A stretch of 7,732 nt of DNA from Geobacter sp. (lineage in GTDB: Bacteria > Desulfobacterota > Desulfuromonadia > Geobacterales > Pseudopelobacteraceae). Below are positions 1-6,370 of this stretch, in pieces. The notes below the pieces were generated by a model that worked only from the letters and a program-made list of their open reading frames with translations, was not told the origin of the DNA and made no database searches. The stretch's first letter is position 1. Every line of letters starts with the position of its first letter. The stretch is taken from positions 1 through 7,732 of the forward strand of contig DAIERH010000105.1 of NCBI GenBank assembly GCA_027346925.1, in the 5' to 3' direction. A program made the position numbers and the translations under genes.

Positions 1-1
1 T

Positions 2-289
2 CAGGGGTTCTATAAGATGTCAATTTCCAGTGGGATAGTGACAAGGAGCTCTGATACCACTTTCTCCCCGCCGAATGATTCGTTAGCCGTCCCCGTCGGA
101 CTTGCCGGTATTACTACTGATGGAATAAATCTATATGTAGCCATTAGCAATGTTCAAGGACTTAACCATTATGTACTTGGTACGGCTGTACCAGCTACCA
201 GTTTTTCAGATCCTCGAGGCGTCATCACAGATGGCAAAAGTCTCTTTGTTACGGATATCGGAAGCAATATTGTTATAAAAATAAACTGA
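2..289 (+). CDS. C-terminal fragment of a beta-propeller (NHL-like repeat) protein
   Basis: The frame is open to the left edge, so this is the tail of a longer protein and the ATG at base 17 is probably internal. Counting from that ATG, two related segments can be seen: GLAGITTDGINLYVA (about residues 28-42) and DPRGVITDGKSLFVTD (about 65-80), some 37 residues apart. The pattern P-x-G-(I/V)-x-T-D-G-x-x-L-(Y/F)-V resembles one blade of NHL/six-bladed propeller proteins, which Geobacter relatives carry as large secreted or surface proteins. The chain ends shortly after the last strand (SNIVIKIN), as expected when the final blade closes the propeller. No catalytic residues are visible and the ligand cannot be told. 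Base composition is visibly AT-richer than in the neighbouring genes. The repeat reading is fairly secure; a specific function is not. Confidence 0.6.
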   Translation, partial: QGFYKMSISSGIVTRSSDTTFSPPNDSLAVPVGLAGITTDGINLYVAISNVQGLNHYVLGTAVPATSFSDPRGVITDGKSLFVTDIGSNIVIKIN

Positions 290-492
290 TTTTATTGGAT
301 GGTCATCAACTCTAACAGTGTCTCCAGTGCTAACAGGAGTTACTGGGACGCCGGAAAAATGGAGGATTGGGGAGGGTGAAGTTGCCAACAGGGCCGGATG
401 TGGCAACTTCACCCTTTCCCTTTCGTAAGGAGGTGTGAGGAGTCGATCCCACGTTTCTCTCAAGTTTCTCCCAGCCGACGCGGCGGGACCGG
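290..492. other. Intergenic spacer between convergent genes
   Basis: This stretch lies between the stop of the propeller-protein fragment and the antitoxin relic that follows mfd. Apart from the hairpin at 373-415 I see no convincing gene in it. Short open frames exist on both strands, including a minus-strand one reaching back into the propeller gene, but none has a recognisable protein pattern or a ribosome binding site. Confidence 0.5.
373..415. terminator. Strong hairpin, candidate bidirectional terminator
   Basis: A perfect 15-base inverted repeat: AGGGTGAAGTTGCCA at 373-387 pairs with TGGCAACTTCACCCT at 401-415 around a 13-base loop. It lies between two convergent genes, 84 bases past the propeller stop and about 150 bases past the mfd stop, which fits a shared transcription end. 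On the plus strand the stem is followed by TTTCCCTTTCG, a broken T tract. On the minus strand the nearest T run comes about 14 bases after the stem. It is therefore not a textbook intrinsic terminator in either direction, and a dispersed palindromic repeat is an alternative. Confidence 0.5.
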
Positions 493-572
493 CTACGCCG
501 GAGAGTGCGTCTTCAGCCACTCGCGGAGGGCGTTGTTCATCCGGGTCTGCCGGTGGCTTTGAAGGCTCTCAC
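493..572 (-). pseudogene. Decayed C-terminal tail of a BrnA-type (DUF4415) antitoxin gene
   Basis: On the minus strand, directly after the mfd stop, one frame reads QTRMNNALREWLKTHSPA and then a TAG at 493-495. BrnA/DUF4415 antitoxins typically end in a similar way, with a phrase like (F/W)(F/R)ATG-(K/R)G(W/Y)-QTR(I/M)N-ALR followed by a short helix. The first half of that phrase is present in a different frame just upstream: RVRAFKATG, at about 575-549. Joining the two halves needs a small frameshifting deletion where the glycine-lysine-glycine-tryptophan turn would be. The DNA-binding N-terminal part is missing, because that space is occupied by the mfd coding end, and no BrnT toxin gene is nearby. 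The family match is from memory of the motif and no search was run. A chance resemblance is possible but unlikely given two adjacent matching pieces. Confidence 0.45.
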
Positions 573-3500
573 CCGCCCCCCTCCGCCGGCATGAGCCGGA
601 GCAGGACCTTTCTGGCCTCCCCAAGGATGTCCTCGAAGGCGCCGCCGGCAACCGCGCAGGTCAGGCGATAGTCGGGGGTGAACTGGTATTTCCTGGGCTC
701 GTCCCGCATCATGGCGATGATGGTGTCGGGGGGGGCCGGGGTACGGGGGTGGAAGGAAATGACGAGGTTTTTGCCGTCGTAGTCGATCTGCCGCACCAGC
801 AGACGCTTCAGGAGCACGCGCAGCCGCATGATCTCGAACAGGTAGGAGGTGGCCAGGGGGTAGGCGCCGAAGCGGTCGGTCACCTCGTTCTGCACGTCCA
901 GCACGTCGTCCTCGCTCTCTGCCTGGGTCAGCCGCTTGTAGATCACCAGGCGTTGGCCGGTGTCCCTGATGTACGCCTCGGGGATGAAGGCCGGCACCTT
1001 GAGGTTGATCTCCGGTTCGACCCGGAGGGTGGTCTCCTCGCCCCGCAGGCGGCAGATGGTCTCCTCCAGCATCTCGTTGTAGAGCTCGAAGCCGATCTCG
1101 GTCACCGTGCCGGACTGGCGGCTCCCCAGCATGTCGCCGGCCCCGCGGATCTCCATGTCGTGGGTGGCGATGCGGAAACCGGCCCCCAATTCGGAGATGT
1201 CCTGCAGGATCTTCAGGCGTTCGCGGGCGTCAGCCGTGAGGGTGGACTCGCCGGGGATCAGCAGGTAGGCGTAGCCGCGCTGGCTGGAGCGCCCCACCCG
1301 GCCGCGCAACTGGTAGAGCTGGGACAGCCCGAAGGTATCGGCCCGGTCCACGATCAGGGTGTTGGCATTGGGGATGTCCAGGCCCGACTCGATGATGGTG
1401 GTGCAGAGCAGCAGGTTGGTCCGGCCGTGCATGAAGTCCAGCATGACCTTTTCCAATTCATGTTCACCCATCTGGCCATGGCCCACGCTGATCCGGGCCT
1501 CGGGCACGATGGCCGCCAGTTGCTCGGCCCGCTTGGCGATGGTCTGGACCCGGTTATGGACGAAGAAGATCTGGCCGCCCCGGCGCAGTTCGCGCATGAT
1601 CGCCTCGCGGATCAGGTCCTCGGAGAAACGCGCCACAAAGGTCTTGACCGCCAGGCGATCCACCGGCGGGGTGTCGATGATGGAGAGGTCGCGGATCCCC
1701 ATCATGGACAGGTACAGGGTGCGCGGGATGGGGGTGGCGGTCAGGGTCATGACATCCACCACGGCCCGGAAGGCCTTGAGCCGCTCCTTGTCCTTGACCC
1801 CGAAACGCTGCTCCTCGTCGATGATCACCATTCCCAGGTCGCGGAACTCCACATCCTTCTGAAGCAGGCGATGGGTACCGATGATGATGTCGATCCCCCC
1901 CTTTTTCAGCCGCTCCAGGATGTCCTTCTGTTCCTTTGGGGTGCGGAAGCGGGAGATGACCTCCACGCTGACCGGATACTCCTTGAGCCGCTCGTGAAAG
2001 GTCTCGTAGTGCTGCTGGGCCAGGATGGTGGTTGGGACCAGGATGGCGACCTGTTTGCCGTCCAGGGCGGCCTTGAATGCGCCCCGCAGGGCGACCTCGG
2101 TCTTGCCGTAGCCCACGTCGCCGCACACAAGCCGGTCCATGGGGCGGGAGTGCTGCATGTCGGCCAGCACGTCCTGGATGGCCGAGAGCTGGTCCGGTGT
2201 TTCCTCCCAGGCAAAGGTGGCCTCGAACTCGCGATACAATTCGTCCGGCGGCGAAAATGAGAAGCCTTCGCGGATCTGGCGCTGGGCATAGATCTCCAGC
2301 AGTTCCCCCGCCAACTCCTCGATGGCCTTCCTGGCCTTGCCCTTGGACCTTTCCCAGCCGGTGCCGCCCAGTTTGTCCAGGCCCGGCTGGCTCCCTTCCG
2401 GCCCCACGTAGCGCTGCACCAGGCCCAGGCGGTCCACCGGCAGGTAGAGCTTGTCCCCCCCCGCGTATTCCAGAAGCAGGAAATCCCCACCCACCCCGCC
2501 GACGCTGATGTGTTGCAGGCCGCGATACAGGGCGATGCCGTGGTCCACGTGCACCATGTGGTCTCCCGGCTTGAGCTCGGCCAGGGACGCCAGGATCTGC
2601 TTCTTGCGCACCTCCGAGACGCCGCGTCGGCGCACGCGCCTGCCGAACAGTTCCTCCTCGGCTATCAGGGCCAGGCGAGACCAGGGGAGGCGGAAACCGC
2701 GGGAGATCTCGCCCAGGAGGAGGGTGATACCGGTGGGGGGCTGGCCACCCACCGCCTCCGGGAACGGCCCCTCGCTGATGATGCAGGAGACGTCGTAGGG
2801 ACCGAGCAGTTCCTTCAGCCGCTCGGCCTGGGGGCGCTGGTGGCAGGCAATCAGGACACGGAAACCCTGGCCGAGCCACTCCCGCAGGGTATGGGCCAGG
2901 GGCGCCAGGGCGTGGGTGGTCTCCTTGGAGACGGTCACCCGCAGATCGGCGTTTGCCTCGCACGGGATCGTGACGGTCATTGCCCCGGTGTCGTCCAGCA
3001 CCAGGCCGGACACCTCCAGGCGGCTGCGGCCGCTCATGACGGCGTCAAGCTCTTGGCTGGAGAGGAACAGTTCACCGGGAGGCGAATGGGGCAGTGCGGC
3101 CGCGCGGGCCTTGGCGTCGCCGTTTGCGACCTCCTCGCGGAAACGGGCCGCCGCACCGCGGACCGCCTCGGGATCGAGCAGGACCAGCGGCCAGGACTGG
3201 GCATAGTCGAAGACGGTCGAGAGATGGGGATGCAGCAGAGGCTGCAGGTATTCGATCCCCTGGAAATAGACGGCGTTCCTCAGGTCTTCCAGGATGGCCC
3301 GCCGCCGGTCGGCCGGGATGTCCAGGTCGTCGCAGCAGGCCTTCAGGCGGGGGGCGATATCGGCCAGCAGATCGTCGGTCAGCAGGATCTCCCGGGAGGG
3401 GAGCAGCACCAGTTCCTCCACCGCCTGGAGGGAGCGCTGGGTGAGCGGGTCAAAGGTGCGCATGGTCTCGACCGTGTCGCCCAGGAACTCGATCCGCACC

Positions 3501-4066
3501 GGGGCGCTGAAGTTCGGGGGGAAGATATCCAGGATGCCGCCGCGCACGGCAAAGGTGCCCCGGTCCTCCACCAGGGGAACGTTGGCATAGCCCAGCTTGA
3601 CCAGACGGCCCAGCAGGTCGTCCCGCCCGAACTCCTCGCCGGCCACCAGGTAACAGGATGCCTCGTTGAAAAGCCGGCGCGGCAGGACCCGCTGCATGGC
3701 CGCAGCCACCGGCAGGACCACCACCTGCGCCAGGTTGCCGTGCAGGCGGAACAGGGCATCGAGCCTGGCGCCGGAAATGTCGGGGTGGGGCGAAGCGGCC
3801 CCGAAGGGGGGGGAGTCCCAGGCCGGGAAAAACAGCGGCGCGAACGCGCCGCCGGCAAAGAAACCGAGTTCGCGGCAGAACTCCTCGGCCCCCTCCTGGT
3901 CGGCGGTGATCACCAGGAGGGGGCCGGTCCGGCTGCGGAGCAGTTCGGCCAGCACACAGGCCGGCGCCGAGCCTTGCAATCCGGACAGACGGATCGTGCG
4001 CTCACCCCGGGCCAGGGCTGCCAGGATATCGGCGATTTGCGGGAGCAGAGGGGTGTCTGTATGCAT
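569..4066 (-). CDS. mfd: Transcription-repair coupling factor Mfd
   Basis: Mfd is a cytoplasmic DNA translocase that pushes stalled RNA polymerase off damaged DNA and recruits UvrA for nucleotide excision repair. The protein is about 1165 residues, the usual family length. Numbered from a GTG at 4072, the N-terminal UvrB-like module spans roughly 10-340. The RNA-polymerase-interacting domain is near 503-570 (GDHMVHVDHGIALYRG). The superfamily 2 translocase follows, with Walker A GDVGYGKTE (651-659), the DEEQ box (752-755), TATPIPRT (778-785) and motif VI QLRGRVGR (921-928). The C-terminal TRCF regulatory domain is about 1015-1115. All key motifs are intact. Two starts lie close together, ATG at 4066 and GTG at 4072; neither has a clear Shine-Dalgarno, and I list the ATG. 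The gene sits 21-27 bases after the stop of the small gene upstream, so it is probably co-transcribed and perhaps translationally coupled. The identification is essentially certain. Confidence 0.97.
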   Translation of the reverse strand: MHTDTPLLPQIADILAALARGERTIRLSGLQGSAPACVLAELLRSRTGPLLVITADQEGAEEFCRELGFFAGGAFAPLFFPAWDSPPFGAASPHPDISGARLDALFRLHGNLAQVVVLPVAAAMQRVLPRRLFNEASCYLVAGEEFGRDDLLGRLVKLGYANVPLVEDRGTFAVRGGILDIFPPNFSAPVRIEFLGDTVETMRTFDPLTQRSLQAVEELVLLPSREILLTDDLLADIAPRLKACCDDLDIPADRRRAILEDLRNAVYFQGIEYLQPLLHPHLSTVFDYAQSWPLVLLDPEAVRGAAARFREEVANGDAKARAAALPHSPPGELFLSSQELDAVMSGRSRLEVSGLVLDDTGAMTVTIPCEANADLRVTVSKETTHALAPLAHTLREWLGQGFRVLIACHQRPQAERLKELLGPYDVSCIISEGPFPEAVGGQPPTGITLLLGEISRGFRLPWSRLALIAEEELFGRRVRRRGVSEVRKKQILASLAELKPGDHMVHVDHGIALYRGLQHISVGGVGGDFLLLEYAGGDKLYLPVDRLGLVQRYVGPEGSQPGLDKLGGTGWERSKGKARKAIEELAGELLEIYAQRQIREGFSFSPPDELYREFEATFAWEETPDQLSAIQDVLADMQHSRPMDRLVCGDVGYGKTEVALRGAFKAALDGKQVAILVPTTILAQQHYETFHERLKEYPVSVEVISRFRTPKEQKDILERLKKGGIDIIIGTHRLLQKDVEFRDLGMVIIDEEQRFGVKDKERLKAFRAVVDVMTLTATPIPRTLYLSMMGIRDLSIIDTPPVDRLAVKTFVARFSEDLIREAIMRELRRGGQIFFVHNRVQTIAKRAEQLAAIVPEARISVGHGQMGEHELEKVMLDFMHGRTNLLLCTTIIESGLDIPNANTLIVDRADTFGLSQLYQLRGRVGRSSQRGYAYLLIPGESTLTADARERLKILQDISELGAGFRIATHDMEIRGAGDMLGSRQSGTVTEIGFELYNEMLEETICRLRGEETTLRVEPEINLKVPAFIPEAYIRDTGQRLVIYKRLTQAESEDDVLDVQNEVTDRFGAYPLATSYLFEIMRLRVLLKRLLVRQIDYDGKNLVISFHPRTPAPPDTIIAMMRDEPRKYQFTPDYRLTCAVAGGAFEDILGEARKVLLRLMPAEGGG

Positions 4067-4093
4067 GGTCACTTGATGAAGCAGTGCTGGGTT

Positions 4094-4663
4094 TTATTCG
4101 GACGCTTTTTTGCGTGAACTGGCCTTTATCTTCGGCTTGCCGTTCTCCACGACCACGCGAAAGGTCAGATCGTCGGTTCCCAGCCTGGCTGCCAGAGCCG
4201 GCCTGCTTTTTTCGATGGTTACCGCCACCATGTCGCGGCTCAGTTTGTCCACCGGCAGATTGCAGGCCTTGCGGGCCTCGCGAAACTCCTGGTAAACTCG
4301 TTCCGCTTCGTTGTCCCGCTGGGGCTGGGCCGCTTCGCCGCGGGCCCGGGTGCCGGAGCCGCCCTGGCGCCGATGCAGGTCGCCGATGAAACGGTCACGG
4401 GAGTACCTCCCCTCCTCGATCAGCTTGACGATGCGGTTCCAATGTTCGCGGTAGGTGTTGAAACGCGCCACAAGCATCGTGTACCGGTGTTTATACATGG
4501 TGTTGTTGATGGGCGTCGCGGCGTAACGGCGCACAATCTTTTGTACCTCGTCCAGCAAGGGGAGCGGTTCGCGCTTTTCCAGGCCGATGAAATACTGCTC
4601 GTACCTGGTGATCAGGTCGTTCAACAGCTGTTCCAGTTGTGGCAGGTCGTCAACAATCGCCAT
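4094..4663 (-). CDS. MXAN_5187-family small protein of unknown function
   Basis: The chosen ATG gives 189 residues. It is preceded by GAAAGG (4670-4675) with a 6-base gap; a TTG nine codons upstream is possible but has no better signal. The N-terminal part (about 8-95) is predicted helical and charged, with the segment YEQYFIGLEKREPL and then YTMLVARFNTYREHWNRI. A basic, polar linker (about 97-117) follows, then a C-terminal module (about 120-180) with VYQEFREARKACNLPVDKLS and a final strand FRVVVENGKPKIKA. This two-part arrangement matches what I recall of deltaproteobacterial proteins annotated as MXAN_5187 C-terminal domain proteins, whose biochemical role is not known to me. There is no signal peptide or membrane segment, so it should be cytoplasmic, and the tail is lysine-rich. 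It is the first gene of a probable two-gene operon with mfd, which hints at a link to transcription or repair but does not show one. Confidence 0.8.
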   Translation of the reverse strand: MAIVDDLPQLEQLLNDLITRYEQYFIGLEKREPLPLLDEVQKIVRRYAATPINNTMYKHRYTMLVARFNTYREHWNRIVKLIEEGRYSRDRFIGDLHRRQGGSGTRARGEAAQPQRDNEAERVYQEFREARKACNLPVDKLSRDMVAVTIEKSRPALAARLGTDDLTFRVVVENGKPKIKASSRKKASE

Positions 4664-4669
4664 GCAAGG

Positions 4670-4675
4670 CCTTTC
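4670..4675 (-). promoter_or_regulatory. Ribosome binding site deciding the start of the MXAN_5187-like gene
   Basis: GAAAGG on the minus strand lies six bases before the ATG at 4663. It falls inside the longer reading that would begin with the TTG at 4690, so it favours the shorter protein. Confidence 0.5.
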
Positions 4676-4705
4676 ATGATCGCGGTGCAAAATGCGCTGG
4701 ATGAG

Positions 4706-4733
4706 GATATAACCAAAGCAAGGGGCGTGTAAA
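4706..4733 (-). promoter_or_regulatory. Candidate sigma-70 promoter for the MXAN_5187-like gene and mfd
   Basis: On the minus strand TTTACA (4728-4733) and TATATC (4706-4711) are separated by 16 bases, a near-consensus -35 and a moderate -10. Transcription would begin near 4700, giving a leader of roughly 35-40 bases before the ATG at 4663. No other promoter is evident before mfd, so this one probably drives both genes. Confidence 0.45.
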
Positions 4734-4755
4734 GCCTTAATCCTGCTCTATTGTC

Positions 4756-4784
4756 TTGACGCGATTTTCCGCTTCGCATAAACT
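4756..4784 (+). promoter_or_regulatory. Sigma-70-like promoter for glmU
   Basis: TTGACG (4756-4761) and TAAACT (4779-4784) are separated by exactly 17 bases. The -35 matches consensus at five of six positions and the -10 at four. Transcription would start near 4791, leaving a leader of about 44 bases before the glmU start. No operator or riboswitch is obvious in that short leader. Confidence 0.55.
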
Positions 4785-4821
4785 GCGTTTCACATCGAAA
4801 CAGATCGATATTGATTCGAAC

Positions 4822-4825
4822 GGAG
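4822..4825 (+). promoter_or_regulatory. Ribosome binding site of glmU
   Basis: GGAG lies nine bases before the ATG at 4835 and six before the adjoining GTG at 4832. It excludes the in-frame TTG at 4811, which lies upstream of it. Confidence 0.6.
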
Positions 4826-4834
4826 CAGAACGTG

Positions 4835-6208
4835 ATGGACCATATTGCAGCCGTAATACTGTCAGCCGGCAAGGGGACCCGCATGAAATCGGGTCTGGCC
4901 AAGGTTCTTCATCCGCTTGCCGGACGGCCCATGGCCGCATGGCCGGTGGAGGCCGCCCGTGACGCCGGCGCAACTCCGATTGCGCTGGTGATCGGACACC
5001 AGGCCGAGGCGGTGGCCGCCTATTTCCGGGATAACCGGGATGTCCGCACGGTCCTGCAGGAGGAACAGCTCGGCACCGGCCATGCCGTGGCCTGCTGCCG
5101 GGAGCAGCTGGCAGGCTTCAACGGGACGGTGCTGATCCTGTGCGGCGACACGCCGCTTTTACGGGGGGAGACACTCACGGCGTTGATCCGGTCCCATCGT
5201 TCGCACGATGCGGCCGTCACGGTACTGACCGCCGTGCTGGACGACCCCGACGGCTATGGCCGGGTGCTCCGGGACGAGGCAGGCAAGCTGGCAGCCATTG
5301 TGGAGCAAAAGGATGCCACCGCGGCGGAACGGGCGATCCGTGAGATCAACAGCGGCATCTACTGCATGGAGTCCGGCTTCCTGTTCGAAAACATAGGCAA
5401 GATCGGCAACGCGAACGCCCAGAACGAGTTCTATCTGACCGATCTGGTGGCCATTGCCGTGGCCAAGGGGCTGACCTGTCTTGCCATGCCTGCGGACGAC
5501 AGCGACGAGGTAATGGGGATCAACGACCGGGTCCAACTGGCCGAGGCGGCCGGCATCCTGCGCCGGCGCATCAACCGCGATCTCATGCTCTCCGGTGTGA
5601 CCATCATCGACCCGGAGCACACCTATATCGACCACGGGGTCACCATCGCACCCGATACGGTCATCCACCCCAACTGCCACATCAACGGGCCCACGGCCAT
5701 AGGCCCCTCCTGCACCATCGATGCCGGCGTCTCCATCTCCGGCTGCCGCATCGGCACCGGATGTCACATCAAGTCCGGCTCGGTGCTGGAAGACGCGGAA
5801 CTGCACGACGACGTGAGCGTCGGTCCCATGGCGCACCTGCGCCCCGGCACCGTGCTTGCGAACCACGTCAAGATCGGCAACTTCGTGGAAACCAAGAAGG
5901 CGGTCATGGGTGAAGGCTCCAAGGCATCCCACCTGACCTATCTGGGTGACGCCGAGATCGGCCGCGACGTCAACATCGGCTGCGGCACCATCACCTGCAA
6001 CTACGACGGGGTCGCCAAGCACCGCACCGTCATCGGCGACAATGTCTTCATCGGCAGCGACGTGCAACTGGTGGCACCGGTCACCGTGGGGCGCAACGCC
6101 CTGGTTGCCGCCGGCACGACCGTCACGGTCGATGTGCCTCCCGATTCCCTGGCCATAGCCCGTGTCCCCCAGGTGAACAAGGAAGGGTGGCGGTTGAGGA
6201 AGAAATAG
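4835..6208 (+). CDS. glmU: Bifunctional GlmU: GlcN-1-P acetyltransferase / GlcNAc-1-P uridyltransferase
   Basis: GlmU acetylates glucosamine-1-phosphate with acetyl-CoA and then transfers UMP from UTP to give UDP-GlcNAc, the cytoplasmic precursor of peptidoglycan and lipopolysaccharide. From the chosen ATG it has 457 residues, the normal length. The N-terminal nucleotidyltransferase half carries the signature LSAGKGTRMKS (9-19), QLGTGHA (78-84) and CGDTPLL (103-109), where the aspartate should bind the catalytic magnesium. A linker helix near 230-250 leads into a left-handed beta-helix of hexapeptide repeats (about 252-435). The acetyltransferase active-site histidine is H366 in KASHLTYLGDA, followed by NYDG (389-392). 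Both active sites look intact. A GTG directly before the ATG is an alternative start, three bases longer. It is transcribed divergently from the mfd operon. In many related genomes glmS follows glmU; here a signalling gene follows instead. The identification is essentially certain. Confidence 0.98.
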   Translation: MDHIAAVILSAGKGTRMKSGLAKVLHPLAGRPMAAWPVEAARDAGATPIALVIGHQAEAVAAYFRDNRDVRTVLQEEQLGTGHAVACCREQLAGFNGTVLILCGDTPLLRGETLTALIRSHRSHDAAVTVLTAVLDDPDGYGRVLRDEAGKLAAIVEQKDATAAERAIREINSGIYCMESGFLFENIGKIGNANAQNEFYLTDLVAIAVAKGLTCLAMPADDSDEVMGINDRVQLAEAAGILRRRINRDLMLSGVTIIDPEHTYIDHGVTIAPDTVIHPNCHINGPTAIGPSCTIDAGVSISGCRIGTGCHIKSGSVLEDAELHDDVSVGPMAHLRPGTVLANHVKIGNFVETKKAVMGEGSKASHLTYLGDAEIGRDVNIGCGTITCNYDGVAKHRTVIGDNVFIGSDVQLVAPVTVGRNALVAAGTTVTVDVPPDSLAIARVPQVNKEGWRLRKK

Positions 6209-6230
6209 AATATGAGCTTTCAAGCTGACA

Positions 6231-6316
6231 CCTGACCACCCCCAGCCCCTCCCGAACCAGGAGAGGCTGGGGGTGGTCAGGCTCCCCTCCTTGATAAGGA
6301 GGGGCTGGGGGTGGTT
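6231..6316. repeat. Compound C-rich palindromic repeat after glmU
   Basis: A 17-base stem (6231-6247 with 6265-6281, core CTGACCACCCCCAGCC) extends after one mismatch by four more pairs to a 7-base loop. It is followed at once by a second hairpin, CCCCTCCTT (6284-6292) with AAGGAGGGG (6296-6304) around GAT. The unit GGCTGGGGGTGGT then occurs again at the right end (about 6303-6315), so the unit appears three times in all, two in one orientation and one inverted. This matches the general look of dispersed intergenic palindromic elements with a CCACCCCCAGCCCCTCC core in several bacterial groups. It may slow or end transcription of glmU, but no T tract follows either stem. Confidence 0.75.
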
Positions 6317-6370
6317 GATTTCGTGCCATCTTGATTGCAACGTGGAATGATCATAATCACGAGAGCGTGC

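Noticed and set aside
489..501. Small perfect hairpin CCGGC-TAC-GCCGG
   Set aside because: Five base pairs in GC-rich DNA are expected by chance, and no T tract follows.
206..520. Minus-strand 104-residue open frame after mfd
   Set aside because: It crosses the hairpin and runs antisense into the propeller gene, with no recognisable pattern. The antitoxin-like residues are in a different frame.
749..4117. Two long plus-strand open frames (about 500 and 535 codons) opposite mfd
   Set aside because: They are antisense shadows of a GC-rich gene: their translations are low-complexity, rich in G, Q, H, D and L, and show no known motif, while the minus-strand frame is a full Mfd with every motif intact.
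6123..6329. Minus-strand 68-residue open frame reading PPPAPPYQGGEPDHPQPLL
   Set aside because: This peptide is the translation of the C-rich intergenic repeat, a common source of spurious small gene calls.
6315..6358. Possible promoter for the REC-PAS-GGDEF gene (TTGATT with CATAAT, or a GG-N10-GC sigma-54 pattern)
   Set aside because: The -10-like CATAAT has only a 15-base spacer and would leave a leader of a few bases before the ATG at 6371. The sigma-54 pattern matches only the bare GG/GC and not the flanking consensus.
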